Below are positions 26,119 to 35,479 of a DNA stretch of 64,000 nucleotides, one piece after another (position 1 is the stretch's first letter; every line of letters starts with the position of its first letter). Source of the DNA: Longitalea arenae (lineage in GTDB: Bacteria; Bacteroidota; Bacteroidia; Chitinophagales; Chitinophagaceae); assembly GCF_016924755.1 (NCBI RefSeq), contig NZ_JAFFJX010000012.1:62001-126000 (forward strand). The letters run 5' to 3'. Under the pieces are notes generated by a model. It searched no databases, had not been told where the DNA came from, and was given only the letters and a program-made list of their open reading frames with translations. The translations under genes and the position numbers were made by a program.

Positions 26119-26515
26119 GCCATTGACCATTGACGATGTCTATTGTTCATTGACCATTGCCCATTGCCTATTGCCCATTGACCATTGCCCATTGCCCATT
26201 GCCGATTGTCCATTGCCCATTGTCCATTGCCCATCGCCCATTGCCGATTGTCCATTGCCCATTGTCCATTGCCCATCGCCCATTGCCGATTGTCCATTGC
26301 CCATTGTCCATTGTCCATTGTCCATTGTCCATTGACCATTGACGATTGTCCATTGACCATTCACCATTGCCCATCGCCCATTGCCAATTGTCCATTTACT
26401 ATTGACCATTGTCCATTGCCCATTGCCCATTGACGATGTCTATTGTCCATTGACCATTGCCCATTGTCCATTGCCCATTGTCCATTGCCCATTGACTATT
26501 GACCGTTCACCATCC
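26119..26515. repeat. 7-nt tandem repeat array (xCCATTG)
   Basis: Close to 400 bp built from roughly 55 units of xCCATTG with x mostly C, T or A, and variants such as CCGATTG and CCCATCG. A higher-order 42-nt pattern (CCGATTG-TCCATTG-CCCATTG-TCCATTG-CCCATCG-CCCATTG) repeats. Because the period is not a multiple of three and stops are rare, both strands show long frames of Q/W/N/G/M or P/C/H/I residues; these are not genes. Confidence 0.9.
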
Positions 26516-26527
26516 ACCAGTGATCCC

Positions 26528-26577
26528 CCAAAAAAACAAGTGGTGTGAGTCGCTAGCCTTATGCGATCACACCACTT
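26528..26577 (-). terminator. Terminator after the NUMOD4/HNH gene
   Basis: On the minus strand AAGTGGTGTGA pairs with TCACACCACTT (26567-26577 with 26538-26548), with further pairing TCGC/GCGA inside, followed by a run of seven T. Confidence 0.8.
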
Positions 26578-26603
26578 ATTATGTCTGCATCAATTACCGG
26601 GCA

Positions 26604-27167
26604 CTATTTGATCCTGCCCCAGTTTTCACCACTCTTAATGCGGTACATGGTCATCTCAGAGACGCCAAATTTTTCCGCTAATTTTTTAATGGTGATCTTC
26701 CGGTTCTTGTCGTTGAGGATCTTCTTAATGCCCTTGACCTGACTCGCATTCAGCTTCAGACCTTCGGTTCTGTTTGCCTGTACTTTTTTGTACGCAATTT
26801 TCGCCGGGCTGTGTTGCTGATGTTCAATCATTTCTTCAAGTGTAGCCCATTTCAGGTTCTTCACTGCGTTGTCAAGTTTATTGTGATTGATGTGAATCAC
26901 GTACTTGTTCTTGAGTGAAGGTTTTTTAAGAAACAAACGGGCAATCTCACGGTGAATGTACAAAGTACCGTTGTTGCCTGGACGATGGAGATTCAAAGTT
27001 CTGTAACCGGTAGTCAGGGAGCCTTGAAGCAATTTACCGTCTTCAACAACGTCTTCTGTGTAGCTGGCTATGCGTCCCATGGAGGATAACGCATACTTTT
27101 TTCGGAGGTGCTTCCAGCCTGGAAACTGCAGGGGTTTCCACACCTCATTGGGGAGTTTTTTTATCAT
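26604..27167 (-). CDS. NUMOD4/HNH endonuclease-like protein with C-terminal HTH
   Basis: A 187-aa protein with the order of a homing-type nuclease: NUMOD4 DNA-binding motif (EVWKPLQFPGWKHLRKKYALS), an HNH-like core (YIHREIARLFLKKPSLKN, VIHINHNKLDNAVKNLKWAT) and a C-terminal helix-turn-helix (ITIKKLAEKFGVSEMTMYRIKSG). The HNH core shows H..N..DN as in related phage and chromosomal proteins. I use the ATG at 27167 (MIKKLPNEVW); 27203 adds 12 residues. It lies 68 bp downstream of ligA on the same strand and ends in a strong terminator. No intron or intein is seen in ligA, so homing activity is unproven. Confidence 0.8.
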   Translation of the reverse strand: MIKKLPNEVWKPLQFPGWKHLRKKYALSSMGRIASYTEDVVEDGKLLQGSLTTGYRTLNLHRPGNNGTLYIHREIARLFLKKPSLKNKYVIHINHNKLDNAVKNLKWATLEEMIEHQQHSPAKIAYKKVQANRTEGLKLNASQVKGIKKILNDKNRKITIKKLAEKFGVSEMTMYRIKSGENWGRIK

Positions 27168-27235
27168 CGCCTTTTCCTTTTGGCTAAAGTTACAAAAAAA
27201 CAAATGTGAAATTCAAACAATTGATAAGAATCATA

Positions 27236-29335
27236 TCAATGATGTATAAGGGACAGGAATTCGGCTTCGGTTATGATCTTGATGGAGGTTATCTTTTTGG
27301 CCTTTTCGAGCTTGCTCCCTGCCTCTTCTCCCGCTACCAGATAGTTTAAGTTGGCGCTAACGCTGCTCAACAGCTTGCCTCCGTTAGCTTCTACCATTGC
27401 CTCGGCATCACTGCGTTTGAGCGTAGGCAAGGTGCCCGTAAATAAAAACGTTTGACCGCTCAGGTTGCCTCCGGTGCTCAGGTCTCTTTTGTCGTTTTTC
27501 AGCTTCAGACCTAACGCTTCGAGCTTTTGAAGGGTTTCTATATTGTCCCAATTATGGAAAAACTGATGCACACTTCCGGCCACTTTGGGCCCTATATCTT
27601 CCAGCTTTAACAGGTCTTCGAGTGAGTAGTCTTTTAATTCCAACAAATGCTTAACAGCATGGGCAAGCGTTTTCGCAGTTGTTTCTCCTACATACCGGAT
27701 GCCCAGGGCAAAGATCAGGCGATGGATGGGTTGTGCTTTCGAGTTTTCAATGGCCGTTTGCAGGTTGGTGATGCTTTTCTTACCAAACCCTTCCAATGTT
27801 CCTATTTTATCGAAGGGCAGCTGATAAATACCAGGTACATCTTTCAGAAAACCTAACGTATAGAACTTACGAATGTTGGCTTCCCCGAGGCCCCTGATGT
27901 CCATGGCATCCTTGCTGGTGAAGTGAATGATGCGCTCTACCACCTGCGCTTCGCAGTTGATATTGCTGCAACGCCAAACAGCTTCTTCCTCTGGCTTTTC
28001 AAGCTTGTCGCCACATACCGGGCAATGGGTAGGAAATTCTATTTTCTTTTCGCCGCCATTGCGTAATTCTGGTAAGGATTTCACAATGTAGGGTATAACA
28101 TCCCCTGCCCGCTCAACCAATACCGTATCGCCGATCATAAGGTCTTTGTCCCTGATCACTTCTTCATTAAATAATGAAATAGAACCCACTGTAACACCGC
28201 CGATAGGCACCGGATCAATTTTCGCTACCGGGGTAACCGAACCGGTACGCCCAACCTGGAACTCAACCGCTTTCAGCTTGCTGGTAGCCTGGCGGGCCTT
28301 GAACTTGTAAGCAATTGCCCAGCGGGGATGGTGTGTGGTCATACCCAGTTGCTCCTGCTGGTGGATGTCATTCACCTTGATCACCATACCATCGATCTCG
28401 TAAGGCAGATCGTCGCGCTGGCTTTCAAATTCATGGCAATATTCAATAACCGCTTGAATACCTTTCAATACCTTTTTTTCTTTGACCGGACTGCGAAAGC
28501 CCAGCTCCCATAACATATTCAAACAACCGCTGTGGCTCTCCAGCGAATTGTCAAGGATCTCATTGGGTAATTGGGTATAATGGCTCACCTGGTATAAGAA
28601 AGCTTCCAGGTTTCGTTTACTCACTTCCTTGGGGTCTTTGATGCGCAGGGTGCCGGCAGCGGCATTGCGCGGATTGGCCAGTGGCGGCAGATTTTGTTCG
28701 GCCAGCTGATCGTTATATTTCTTGAAGTTCTGCTTGCTCATTAACACTTCTCCCCTGATCTCGATCTGCTCGAGCCCATATTTGGAAATGTTAGCCCTTA
28801 AGGGAATCGATCTGATCTGCCGGATATTGGTCGTTATATCGTCGCCCTGCACGCCGTTGCCGCGGGTGGCGCCACGCACCAGCATATCCTTTTCGTATAT
28901 GAGGGAAATACTGGCTCCATCAAACTTGGGCTCCACACAATATTCCAGCTCGTTGGTCCTGGTTAGTTCCCGGGCCCGCCGGTCGAAGTCGATGAGGTCA
29001 TCGGCATTGTAGGAGTTATCGAGCGATAACATGGGCACGAGGTGCGATACGGTTGGAAATTCCTTAGTAAGCTCTTTGGCCACCCGCTGGGTGGGTGAGT
29101 CGGATGTACGCAGGGCAGGGTTCGCCTGCTCCAGTTTATCAAGCGCTTTATATAATTGATCGTACTCATAATCGGCAATCAACGGATCATTCATGATGTA
29201 ATACCGGTGTTCATGAAAGCGAAGCACCTCGCGCAGGGTGTCGATATCCTTCTCGGTTATATGACCCTGCGCGTTCTTCTCCATTAAACCGGTAGTAAGC
29301 TTTTGGATAGCTTTTGTTTGGTCGGGCGAATACAT
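27236..29335 (-). CDS. ligA: NAD-dependent DNA ligase
   Basis: Essential replicative ligase that seals nicks using NAD. Domain Ia (HEHRYYIMNDPLIADYEYDQLYKAL), the adenylation motif with the nucleophilic lysine in EPKFDGASISL, the OB fold, the four-cysteine zinc finger (CPVCGD ... CSNINC), helix-hairpin-helix repeats and the C-terminal BRCT domain (GNLSGQTFLFTGTL) are all present in order. 699 aa is slightly longer than E. coli LigA (671). No sign of truncation. Confidence 0.97.
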   Translation of the reverse strand: MYSPDQTKAIQKLTTGLMEKNAQGHITEKDIDTLREVLRFHEHRYYIMNDPLIADYEYDQLYKALDKLEQANPALRTSDSPTQRVAKELTKEFPTVSHLVPMLSLDNSYNADDLIDFDRRARELTRTNELEYCVEPKFDGASISLIYEKDMLVRGATRGNGVQGDDITTNIRQIRSIPLRANISKYGLEQIEIRGEVLMSKQNFKKYNDQLAEQNLPPLANPRNAAAGTLRIKDPKEVSKRNLEAFLYQVSHYTQLPNEILDNSLESHSGCLNMLWELGFRSPVKEKKVLKGIQAVIEYCHEFESQRDDLPYEIDGMVIKVNDIHQQEQLGMTTHHPRWAIAYKFKARQATSKLKAVEFQVGRTGSVTPVAKIDPVPIGGVTVGSISLFNEEVIRDKDLMIGDTVLVERAGDVIPYIVKSLPELRNGGEKKIEFPTHCPVCGDKLEKPEEEAVWRCSNINCEAQVVERIIHFTSKDAMDIRGLGEANIRKFYTLGFLKDVPGIYQLPFDKIGTLEGFGKKSITNLQTAIENSKAQPIHRLIFALGIRYVGETTAKTLAHAVKHLLELKDYSLEDLLKLEDIGPKVAGSVHQFFHNWDNIETLQKLEALGLKLKNDKRDLSTGGNLSGQTFLFTGTLPTLKRSDAEAMVEANGGKLLSSVSANLNYLVAGEEAGSKLEKAKKITSIKIITEAEFLSLIHH

Positions 29336-29860
29336 AAATTATTATTCAGTTTTAGGCGAAGTTAACTCAATGACCTGTTTCATGTACAGGCCTGACTGGC
29401 ACAGTTAGGGAAATGCGATATTGACGAATATCAATTACTGAGAATTTGAAAACCGGCTGCTACAGCCGTTTTATGCAATAAAAATGCTATGTCAGGAATC
29501 CCTAAACGGCCATGAAACTTGTTAATATGCAATGAGTTGCATATGTGTTACCGCTTAAGGAACAGGTATGGTATTTAAAACATGTCCATCGTCAAAAAGT
29601 GGCGGAAAAAATTTGGAAGCGTTCGGGAGTGAAACAATCAGTATATCTTTACCTGTAAGTTAATATGATAACCGGTTTTACCGGCCCATTAGGATCGAAG
29701 AATGAAGCGCTGTATTACGATTGCGTGTCAATGGAGCTCCTTCCGGTTACATCATTTGCTTCGGAATTTTGTGTTTACTTAACCTGCCTGCTATTTTTCA
29801 GGATAGGTTGGCCTGATATAAATTCAAGTATTTATTAACCCTGACAATCTGCTCATAGCC
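29336..29860. other. 525-bp intergenic region between ligA and the Nudix regulator
   Basis: No gene recognised. It contains a perfect palindrome ATATGCAA-TGAG-TTGCATAT (29525-29544), a possible operator, and TATCTTTA at about 29644-29651, one base from the -7 promoter consensus, for the regulator gene downstream. Confidence 0.45.
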
Positions 29861-30577
29861 ATGGGAACAGCATTACAACGGACCATTCAGCAATTACGCT
29901 CTGAAGACAGCGAGTTTTTTCAGATAGCGATCTCTGTTGATTGTGTGATCTTTGGATTCGATAAGAACGAACTGAAAGTATTACTGATCAAATCTGATCT
30001 CGAAGAATTTAAAGACCAGTGGTCTTTACTCGGCGACCTCGTCAGGCCCGATGAAAACCTCGACAGCGCCTCTTACCGCGTATTGAAACATCGTACCGGT
30101 CTCGATGATGTATACCTCGAACAGGTGTATACTTTTGGCGAAGTGACCAGGCACCCGGCCGGCCGGGTGATCAGCACCGCCTATTATTCATTGATAAATA
30201 TCAAAGACCACCAGCCTGTGTTATCAGACAATGAACTGCACTGGCATCCGGTGAATGAGATCACCACCCTGGCTTTTGATCACAAGATCATCCTCGATAC
30301 CTGCTTGCAACGCCTGCAATCAAAGATTGAAGAACATCCCATCGTATTCAACCTCCTGCCTGAAAAGTTCTCCCTCCGCGAGTTACAGAACCTGTATGAG
30401 GCCATCCTGGGCGTAAAAATGGACCGCCGCAACTTCAGGAAAAAATTCTTCCTCATGAACTGGCTGGAGGATATGAATGAGCTGGAACAGGACGTTCCGC
30501 ACCGGCCAGGCAAGTTATACCGGTTTAATACTTCCCGCTTCCCCAACGGCAAGATGAAGACCCCAATGCCGGTATAA
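29861..30577 (+). CDS. NrtR/AraR-like Nudix-domain transcriptional regulator
   Basis: A 238-aa protein with an N-terminal Nudix fold (FFQIAISVDCVIFGFDKNELKVLLI) and a C-terminal winged helix (FSLRELQNLYEAILGVKMDRRNFRKKF). The Nudix box is degenerate: the segment GDLVRPDENLDSASYRVLKHRTGL lacks the REUxEE catalytic core, so ligand sensing rather than hydrolysis is expected, as in NrtR and in Bacteroides AraR, which binds arabinose. It lies directly upstream of susC on the same strand, so control of the SusC/D locus is a reasonable inference. Confidence 0.83.
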   Translation: MGTALQRTIQQLRSEDSEFFQIAISVDCVIFGFDKNELKVLLIKSDLEEFKDQWSLLGDLVRPDENLDSASYRVLKHRTGLDDVYLEQVYTFGEVTRHPAGRVISTAYYSLINIKDHQPVLSDNELHWHPVNEITTLAFDHKIILDTCLQRLQSKIEEHPIVFNLLPEKFSLRELQNLYEAILGVKMDRRNFRKKFFLMNWLEDMNELEQDVPHRPGKLYRFNTSRFPNGKMKTPMPV

Positions 30578-30821
30578 TTAAGATTTATCATTTAAAAACA
30601 CCCTCTAAGCAGCATTTTAATGTTTCACCTGTCTATCTAATCAGAAGGATACACTAATCACTACATACCAGTCAATCCGGTGCATGGTTACAAGCTTCTA
30701 TACCGTGGCGTCGGAGCTATAATCCCTTGAGTCAGGCACTAATTGCGTAGCATTAAGTTTTTGGAGAACAATGGCTAATTGGCTTTAATTTTTTTTGGAA
30801 GTCTTGAAAATTAAGTATAAT

Positions 30822-30838
30822 TGTGTATAGGTTACACA
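30822..30838. promoter_or_regulatory. Candidate operator upstream of susC
   Basis: TGTGTA-TAGGT-TACACA, 6-bp arms with a 5-nt spacer, 40 bp before the susC start. It is a possible site for the NrtR/AraR-like regulator encoded just upstream. Confidence 0.45.
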
Positions 30839-30877
30839 GTGGTATCATTTGTTTCTTAACCAATAACTACTTCTATT

Positions 30878-33856
30878 ATGCCCTCAAAACGATTGCTAAA
30901 GGCAATACTGCCTTTATTGACTGTCATGTATTCTCTCACCGTTTACGCACAAACCAAACAAGTTACGGGAAACATCAAAGACAGCAAGGGCGCCGGCATT
31001 GTTGGTGCTTCTGTTGTCATTAAAGGTTCCCAAGGAGGAACTACTACAGGTACTGAAGGATTTTTCCGGCTCACGGTGCCGGAAGCAACGAGAACGCTCA
31101 CCGTGAGCGCCGTTGGCTATGCTACCCAGGATGTTGACATTTCAGCCACAAACACCGTGAATCTTACATTGGCTGAAAGTACCGCCGATCTTGGCGAAAT
31201 TATCGTCGTTGGCTATGGAACGGCCAGAAGAAGGGATGTTACCGGTTCCGTTCAGTCTGTAAAGGCAAAGGACTTTAACAGAGGTGTGATCGTATCCCCC
31301 GACCAGGCCATCCAGGGTAAGGCTGCCGGCGTGATGGTGATCAGTAACAGCGGACAGCCAGGGGCTCCCACCACCGTTCGCATTCGGGGTAACGCCTCAA
31401 TCCGCTCAGGGCAACAGCCACTATATGTATTAGATGGGGTGCCGCTTTCAGGCAGCTCCGCCCGCCCAAATGCCATCAGTAATGGTATCGGAACCTCCAC
31501 ACCCGGTACCAACCCGTTGAACTTCATTAATGCAAATGATATTGCTTCCATGGAGATCCTGAAGGATGCTTCGGCCACAGCCATTTATGGTTCCAGAGGC
31601 GCCAATGGAGTGATATACATCGTTACTAAAAAAGGACAAACCGGCAATCCTGTAGTGGAAGCAGGCGCTTCTTTCGGGGTAAGCCGGATGATGCGGCAAT
31701 TAGAGGTGCTGGATGGTAACGAGTACAGGGACGCGCTCCAAAAGTATAATCTGACCGGCGGAAATTTCGGAGGTAATTATGATGCCATGGATGAAATTAC
31801 CCGCACCGGCTACACGCAGAATTACAATGCGGCCATAGGCGGTGGTTCAGAAAATGCCAAATACCGCGTTTCTTTCAGTTACCTCGACCAACAGGGCGTT
31901 GTGAAAGAATCGAATTTTAAGAAATACACCGCCAACCTGAACAGTAGCTTCAAACTGCTGAACAACCGGAAACTGAATGTTGACTTCAGTTTGTTTACAA
32001 CGGGTACAAATGAACAGTTGGCTCCCATCTCAAATGACGCCGGTTTTACCGGAAGTTTGATCGGTCAGGCATTACAGTGGAATCCAACGCATGCGTTTTA
32101 TAAACCCGGTACTGACTCTGTGTGGATTGACCCCGCTGTTGGTGAAACAACCGTTAACCCGGTGGCCATGCTGGAAGCATACGATGCAAGAACCAACGAG
32201 AATATAACTTTGGCAACCATCGTGCCCTCCTATAAGTTCACTGATTGGCTGGAGTACAGGCTTCAATACAGCATCACCCGGCGTACCGGCAGATCCAGAG
32301 GCGAATTGAAAAGATGGATCAATATCGAGGGAATTAAAGACAAGGGTGTAGCAGGTATTTTTAACGCCGAAGAAACTGCGCAACAGGTGACCAATTACCT
32401 GCAGTTTACCAGGGAGATCGGGAACAATATCAACCTGAATGCAACAGTCGGCCATGAATACCTGAAATACGTATCCACAAATTCCGGTGAATCAGCAACC
32501 GATTTTACCGATGCCGGTGGTTTACGTTATTATGATATGATGCAGTATTCAACGCAGGGTAACAGGCAGATCTACTCTTTCCTGACACCTACCACTGAAC
32601 TGCAATCTTTTTTTGGCAGAGCCATCTTCAATTTCAATGACCGGTACCTGTTAACAGCTACCCTACGTGCCGATGGTAGTACCAAATTTGGTGAGAACAA
32701 AAAATATGGTTACTTCCCTTCACTGGCATTCGCATGGAACCTTTCCAATGAAAATTTCATGAAAGGAGTGGATGTTGTAAAGAACCTGAAATTGCGCATT
32801 GGCTGGGGTAGAACCGGCAACCAGGAATTCCCCTCAGGCGCTTCTTTACGCAGGTATGCACTTGGCCAGCAATCGATATCCCAGCTGAACATCGAAAATC
32901 CTGATCTGAAATGGGAAACTGCTACCACTACCAATGGTGGTATCGATTTCAGTGTACTGGGCGACCGGATCACTGGTTCACTCGACTATTTCTATAAGAA
33001 AACAACCGATGTATTGTTTGAACAGATCGTGCCTCAACCGGGTCCTGCAGGTACCAAGTTCTGGGTGAATTTACCAGGTAATATCGTGAACAAGGGCGTT
33101 GAGTTATCACTGTACGGCGGCATTATCAGGAACAGGGATATCAACTGGAACATCGGCGTGAATGCATCCTTCCTGCGCAATAAAGTACGGGGCATATTGG
33201 GTTATTACGAAACAGGCGCTTTGCATGGTCAGGGTATTTCAGGCGCTACATCCCAACGCCTCGTAAGCGATCAGCCGCTGAATGTGTTCTACCTGGCTAA
33301 TTATGAAGGATTAGACAAAGCAACAGGTCAGGCTATCTATACAGGTGGCGACCCCTCGATCAACAGGTTCTACCAGGGCAGCCCCAATCCCAAAACGTTA
33401 CTGGGTATCAGCACCGATTTTTCTTACAAGAACTTTTCGGCTGTTGTTAATATGAACGGAAACTTCGGGCACTATATATATAATAATACCGCTAACACCG
33501 TATTGCCGATCGGTAACCTCGGAACACGTAACATAGCGAAAAATCTCATTGGCGGTGACGTACAGGAAGATCCTTCCAACCCCATTACACCATCTACCAG
33601 GTATCTCGAGAAAGGAAATTACCTGAAGATGGCCAATGCGACCATTAGTTATTCGTTCGACAATCTGGGCAAGACCTTTAGAAGCTTAACGGTATCCTTA
33701 ACCGGCCAGAACCTGTTTGTAATAACCGACTTTACCGGTTTTGACCCCGAAGTGAATACCGATAAAGCGGTGGGAGGTATCCCATCCCTGGGTATTGAAT
33801 ATACGCCTTACCCAACGGCAAGAACCTTCCTGTTAGGGGTAGCAATGTCATTATAA
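30878..33856 (+). CDS. SusC/RagA-family TonB-linked outer-membrane transporter
   Basis: A 992-aa outer-membrane transporter for oligosaccharides or similar nutrients, powered by TonB. Signal peptide (LLPLLTVMYSLTVYAQ), a carboxypeptidase-D regulatory-like barrel-plug extension (VTGNIKDSKGAGIVGASVVIKG ... TVSAVGYATQDVDI), the SusC box GEIIVVGYGTARRRDVTGS, the plug (AIQGKAAGVMVISNSGQPG, VRIRGNASI, PLYVLDGVP) and a 22-strand barrel ending in RTFLLGVAMSL. There is no STN domain, so no FecR-type signalling. The SusD partner follows after 19 bp. Confidence 0.95.
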   Translation: MPSKRLLKAILPLLTVMYSLTVYAQTKQVTGNIKDSKGAGIVGASVVIKGSQGGTTTGTEGFFRLTVPEATRTLTVSAVGYATQDVDISATNTVNLTLAESTADLGEIIVVGYGTARRRDVTGSVQSVKAKDFNRGVIVSPDQAIQGKAAGVMVISNSGQPGAPTTVRIRGNASIRSGQQPLYVLDGVPLSGSSARPNAISNGIGTSTPGTNPLNFINANDIASMEILKDASATAIYGSRGANGVIYIVTKKGQTGNPVVEAGASFGVSRMMRQLEVLDGNEYRDALQKYNLTGGNFGGNYDAMDEITRTGYTQNYNAAIGGGSENAKYRVSFSYLDQQGVVKESNFKKYTANLNSSFKLLNNRKLNVDFSLFTTGTNEQLAPISNDAGFTGSLIGQALQWNPTHAFYKPGTDSVWIDPAVGETTVNPVAMLEAYDARTNENITLATIVPSYKFTDWLEYRLQYSITRRTGRSRGELKRWINIEGIKDKGVAGIFNAEETAQQVTNYLQFTREIGNNINLNATVGHEYLKYVSTNSGESATDFTDAGGLRYYDMMQYSTQGNRQIYSFLTPTTELQSFFGRAIFNFNDRYLLTATLRADGSTKFGENKKYGYFPSLAFAWNLSNENFMKGVDVVKNLKLRIGWGRTGNQEFPSGASLRRYALGQQSISQLNIENPDLKWETATTTNGGIDFSVLGDRITGSLDYFYKKTTDVLFEQIVPQPGPAGTKFWVNLPGNIVNKGVELSLYGGIIRNRDINWNIGVNASFLRNKVRGILGYYETGALHGQGISGATSQRLVSDQPLNVFYLANYEGLDKATGQAIYTGGDPSINRFYQGSPNPKTLLGISTDFSYKNFSAVVNMNGNFGHYIYNNTANTVLPIGNLGTRNIAKNLIGGDVQEDPSNPITPSTRYLEKGNYLKMANATISYSFDNLGKTFRSLTVSLTGQNLFVITDFTGFDPEVNTDKAVGGIPSLGIEYTPYPTARTFLLGVAMSL

Positions 33857-33875
33857 GAATATAAATACAGCCTAT

Positions 33876-35378
33876 ATGAAACAATATAAAGTAATAATAT
33901 ATAGTTGTCTTTTCATGCTGGTTTTGGGCGCCTGTACAAAACTGGAAGAAAAATTTGAATCGGAACTGGAACAAACATCTGCTATTCCGGTCAATGACCT
34001 GCTAAGAAGTGCATACAATTCACTGCAGAGCCCGTTCATGGATCAATCGAGATTATGGGCAGCCCAGGAGCACACCACCGACGAGGTGATTGGACCCACC
34101 AGGGGGCCCGACTGGGATGATAACGGTGTATGGCGGGTATTGCACAGCCATGCCTGGACCGCCGAACATACTTTCTTAAGAGAAACTTTCAGGGAACTGT
34201 TGCAGGCAGAATATGCAGCTACAAACGTGTTGCAATTCAATCCTTCTGCGCAGCAGGCTGCAGAAGCAAGATTTATCAGGGCGCTTACCATGTTCGTAGT
34301 TGCCGATGGATGGAACCAGGTGCCTTTCCGCGATGACCTGCAGGATCTGAAAAAAACGCCGAGGGTGATGACAGGAACCGAAGCAGTGGATTTTGTAATC
34401 AGCGAGCTCAATGCCATTATGAGTGCACTGCCCGACGGACCAGCAAACGTTGCCAATAAAGATGGCGCCCGGGTATTACTGATGAAATGTTATCTTAACA
34501 AAGGCACATTTGCCAACCGGCAGAACCCTACATATCCTGCCGCCGATATGAACCAGGTAATTACGCTCGCCGATCAGATCATAGCCAGTAATAAATATAC
34601 CCTGGCAGATAACGTATTCGATAATTTCGCGCCTGATAATGATGCCCGCTCAACAGAGAACATCTTTACATTGTACAATAAAGATGGCGACAGAGGTGGT
34701 AACGTACGCTCAAGATGGTTCCTGGGATTACACTACAATCAAAAGCCAAGTGGCTGGAACGGGTTTACCACATTGTCAGATTTTTACAACAAGTTCGGCG
34801 CTACCGATCAACGCCGCGGTGGTTCCTATCCGGGCATGACCGATGTAGGTGGCGTTCGCACCGGCTTCCTCGTAGGGCAGCAATTCAATGAAAAAGGAGA
34901 AGCCTTAAAAGACAGGAAAGGAAATCCCCTTGCCTTTACGCCTGAAGTTAAACTGAAGGAAACGGGCCCCAACCTGGAAATAACCGGGATCCGGGTAATG
35001 AAATATCCGATCGACTATACCGGTGGCGACCAGGCCGATAATGATTATGTAATATTCCGTTATGCCGATGTGCTGTTAATGAGAGCCGAAGCCTTGCTGC
35101 GAACAGGCAGTGCCGGCCCTGCATTGACAATCGTAAATACGATCCGGGCAAAACGCGGCGCTACACCCCTGCTTTCATTAGACCTGCAGACATTGCTCGA
35201 TGAAAGAGGACGGGAATTATATTGGGAAGGATGGAGAAGGCAGGATCTGATCAGGTTTGGCAAATTCCTGGAACCCTGGCAGGAAAAACCTACAGACGAT
35301 CCCAAATACCTCATATTCCCGATTCCGGCTGAACAGCTTGCTGTTAATCCAAATCTCACACAAAACGAAGGCTATTAA
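33876..35378 (+). CDS. SusD/RagB-family nutrient-binding lipoprotein
   Basis: A 500-aa surface lipoprotein that forms the lid of the SusC transporter. The lipobox is LGAC with Cys20 as the acylated residue; TPR-like helices follow (ARFIRALTMFVVADGWNQVPF, VNKDGARVLLMKCYLNKG) and the SusD C-terminal domain ends with YWEGWRRQDLIRFGKF and a FPIPAEQLAVNPNLTQNEGY tail, the canonical family ending. Co-transcribed with susC; a terminator lies 27 bp after it. Confidence 0.95.
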   Translation: MKQYKVIIYSCLFMLVLGACTKLEEKFESELEQTSAIPVNDLLRSAYNSLQSPFMDQSRLWAAQEHTTDEVIGPTRGPDWDDNGVWRVLHSHAWTAEHTFLRETFRELLQAEYAATNVLQFNPSAQQAAEARFIRALTMFVVADGWNQVPFRDDLQDLKKTPRVMTGTEAVDFVISELNAIMSALPDGPANVANKDGARVLLMKCYLNKGTFANRQNPTYPAADMNQVITLADQIIASNKYTLADNVFDNFAPDNDARSTENIFTLYNKDGDRGGNVRSRWFLGLHYNQKPSGWNGFTTLSDFYNKFGATDQRRGGSYPGMTDVGGVRTGFLVGQQFNEKGEALKDRKGNPLAFTPEVKLKETGPNLEITGIRVMKYPIDYTGGDQADNDYVIFRYADVLLMRAEALLRTGSAGPALTIVNTIRAKRGATPLLSLDLQTLLDERGRELYWEGWRRQDLIRFGKFLEPWQEKPTDDPKYLIFPIPAEQLAVNPNLTQNEGY

Positions 35379-35404
35379 CAGATCTTATAAATTAATTTCA
35401 ATGC

Positions 35405-35434
35405 AAAAAGGTCATTCGATGTAATGACCTTTTT
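35405..35434 (+). terminator. Terminator after susD
   Basis: AAAAAGGTCAT and ATGACCTTTTT form an 11-bp stem with an 8-nt loop and a T-rich tail. The VCBS genes downstream start 46 bp later, so they may be read through at a lower level or have their own promoter. Confidence 0.75.
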
Positions 35435-35479
35435 GTTTTTACTTAAATTGTATATGGGTGTTAACAACCCCTTTTCAGC

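Noticed and set aside
26119-26433. Long open frames on both strands encoding Q/W/N/M or P/C/H/I repeat proteins
   Set aside because: They follow from the 7-nt period and lack family similarity, start signals and codon bias.
26119-26515. Possible CRISPR array
   Set aside because: There is no constant repeat separated by unique spacers; the whole stretch is one 7-nt period with point variation.
30878-33856. SusC as a FecR/anti-sigma signalling transporter
   Set aside because: No STN domain precedes the plug and no sigma/anti-sigma gene is nearby.
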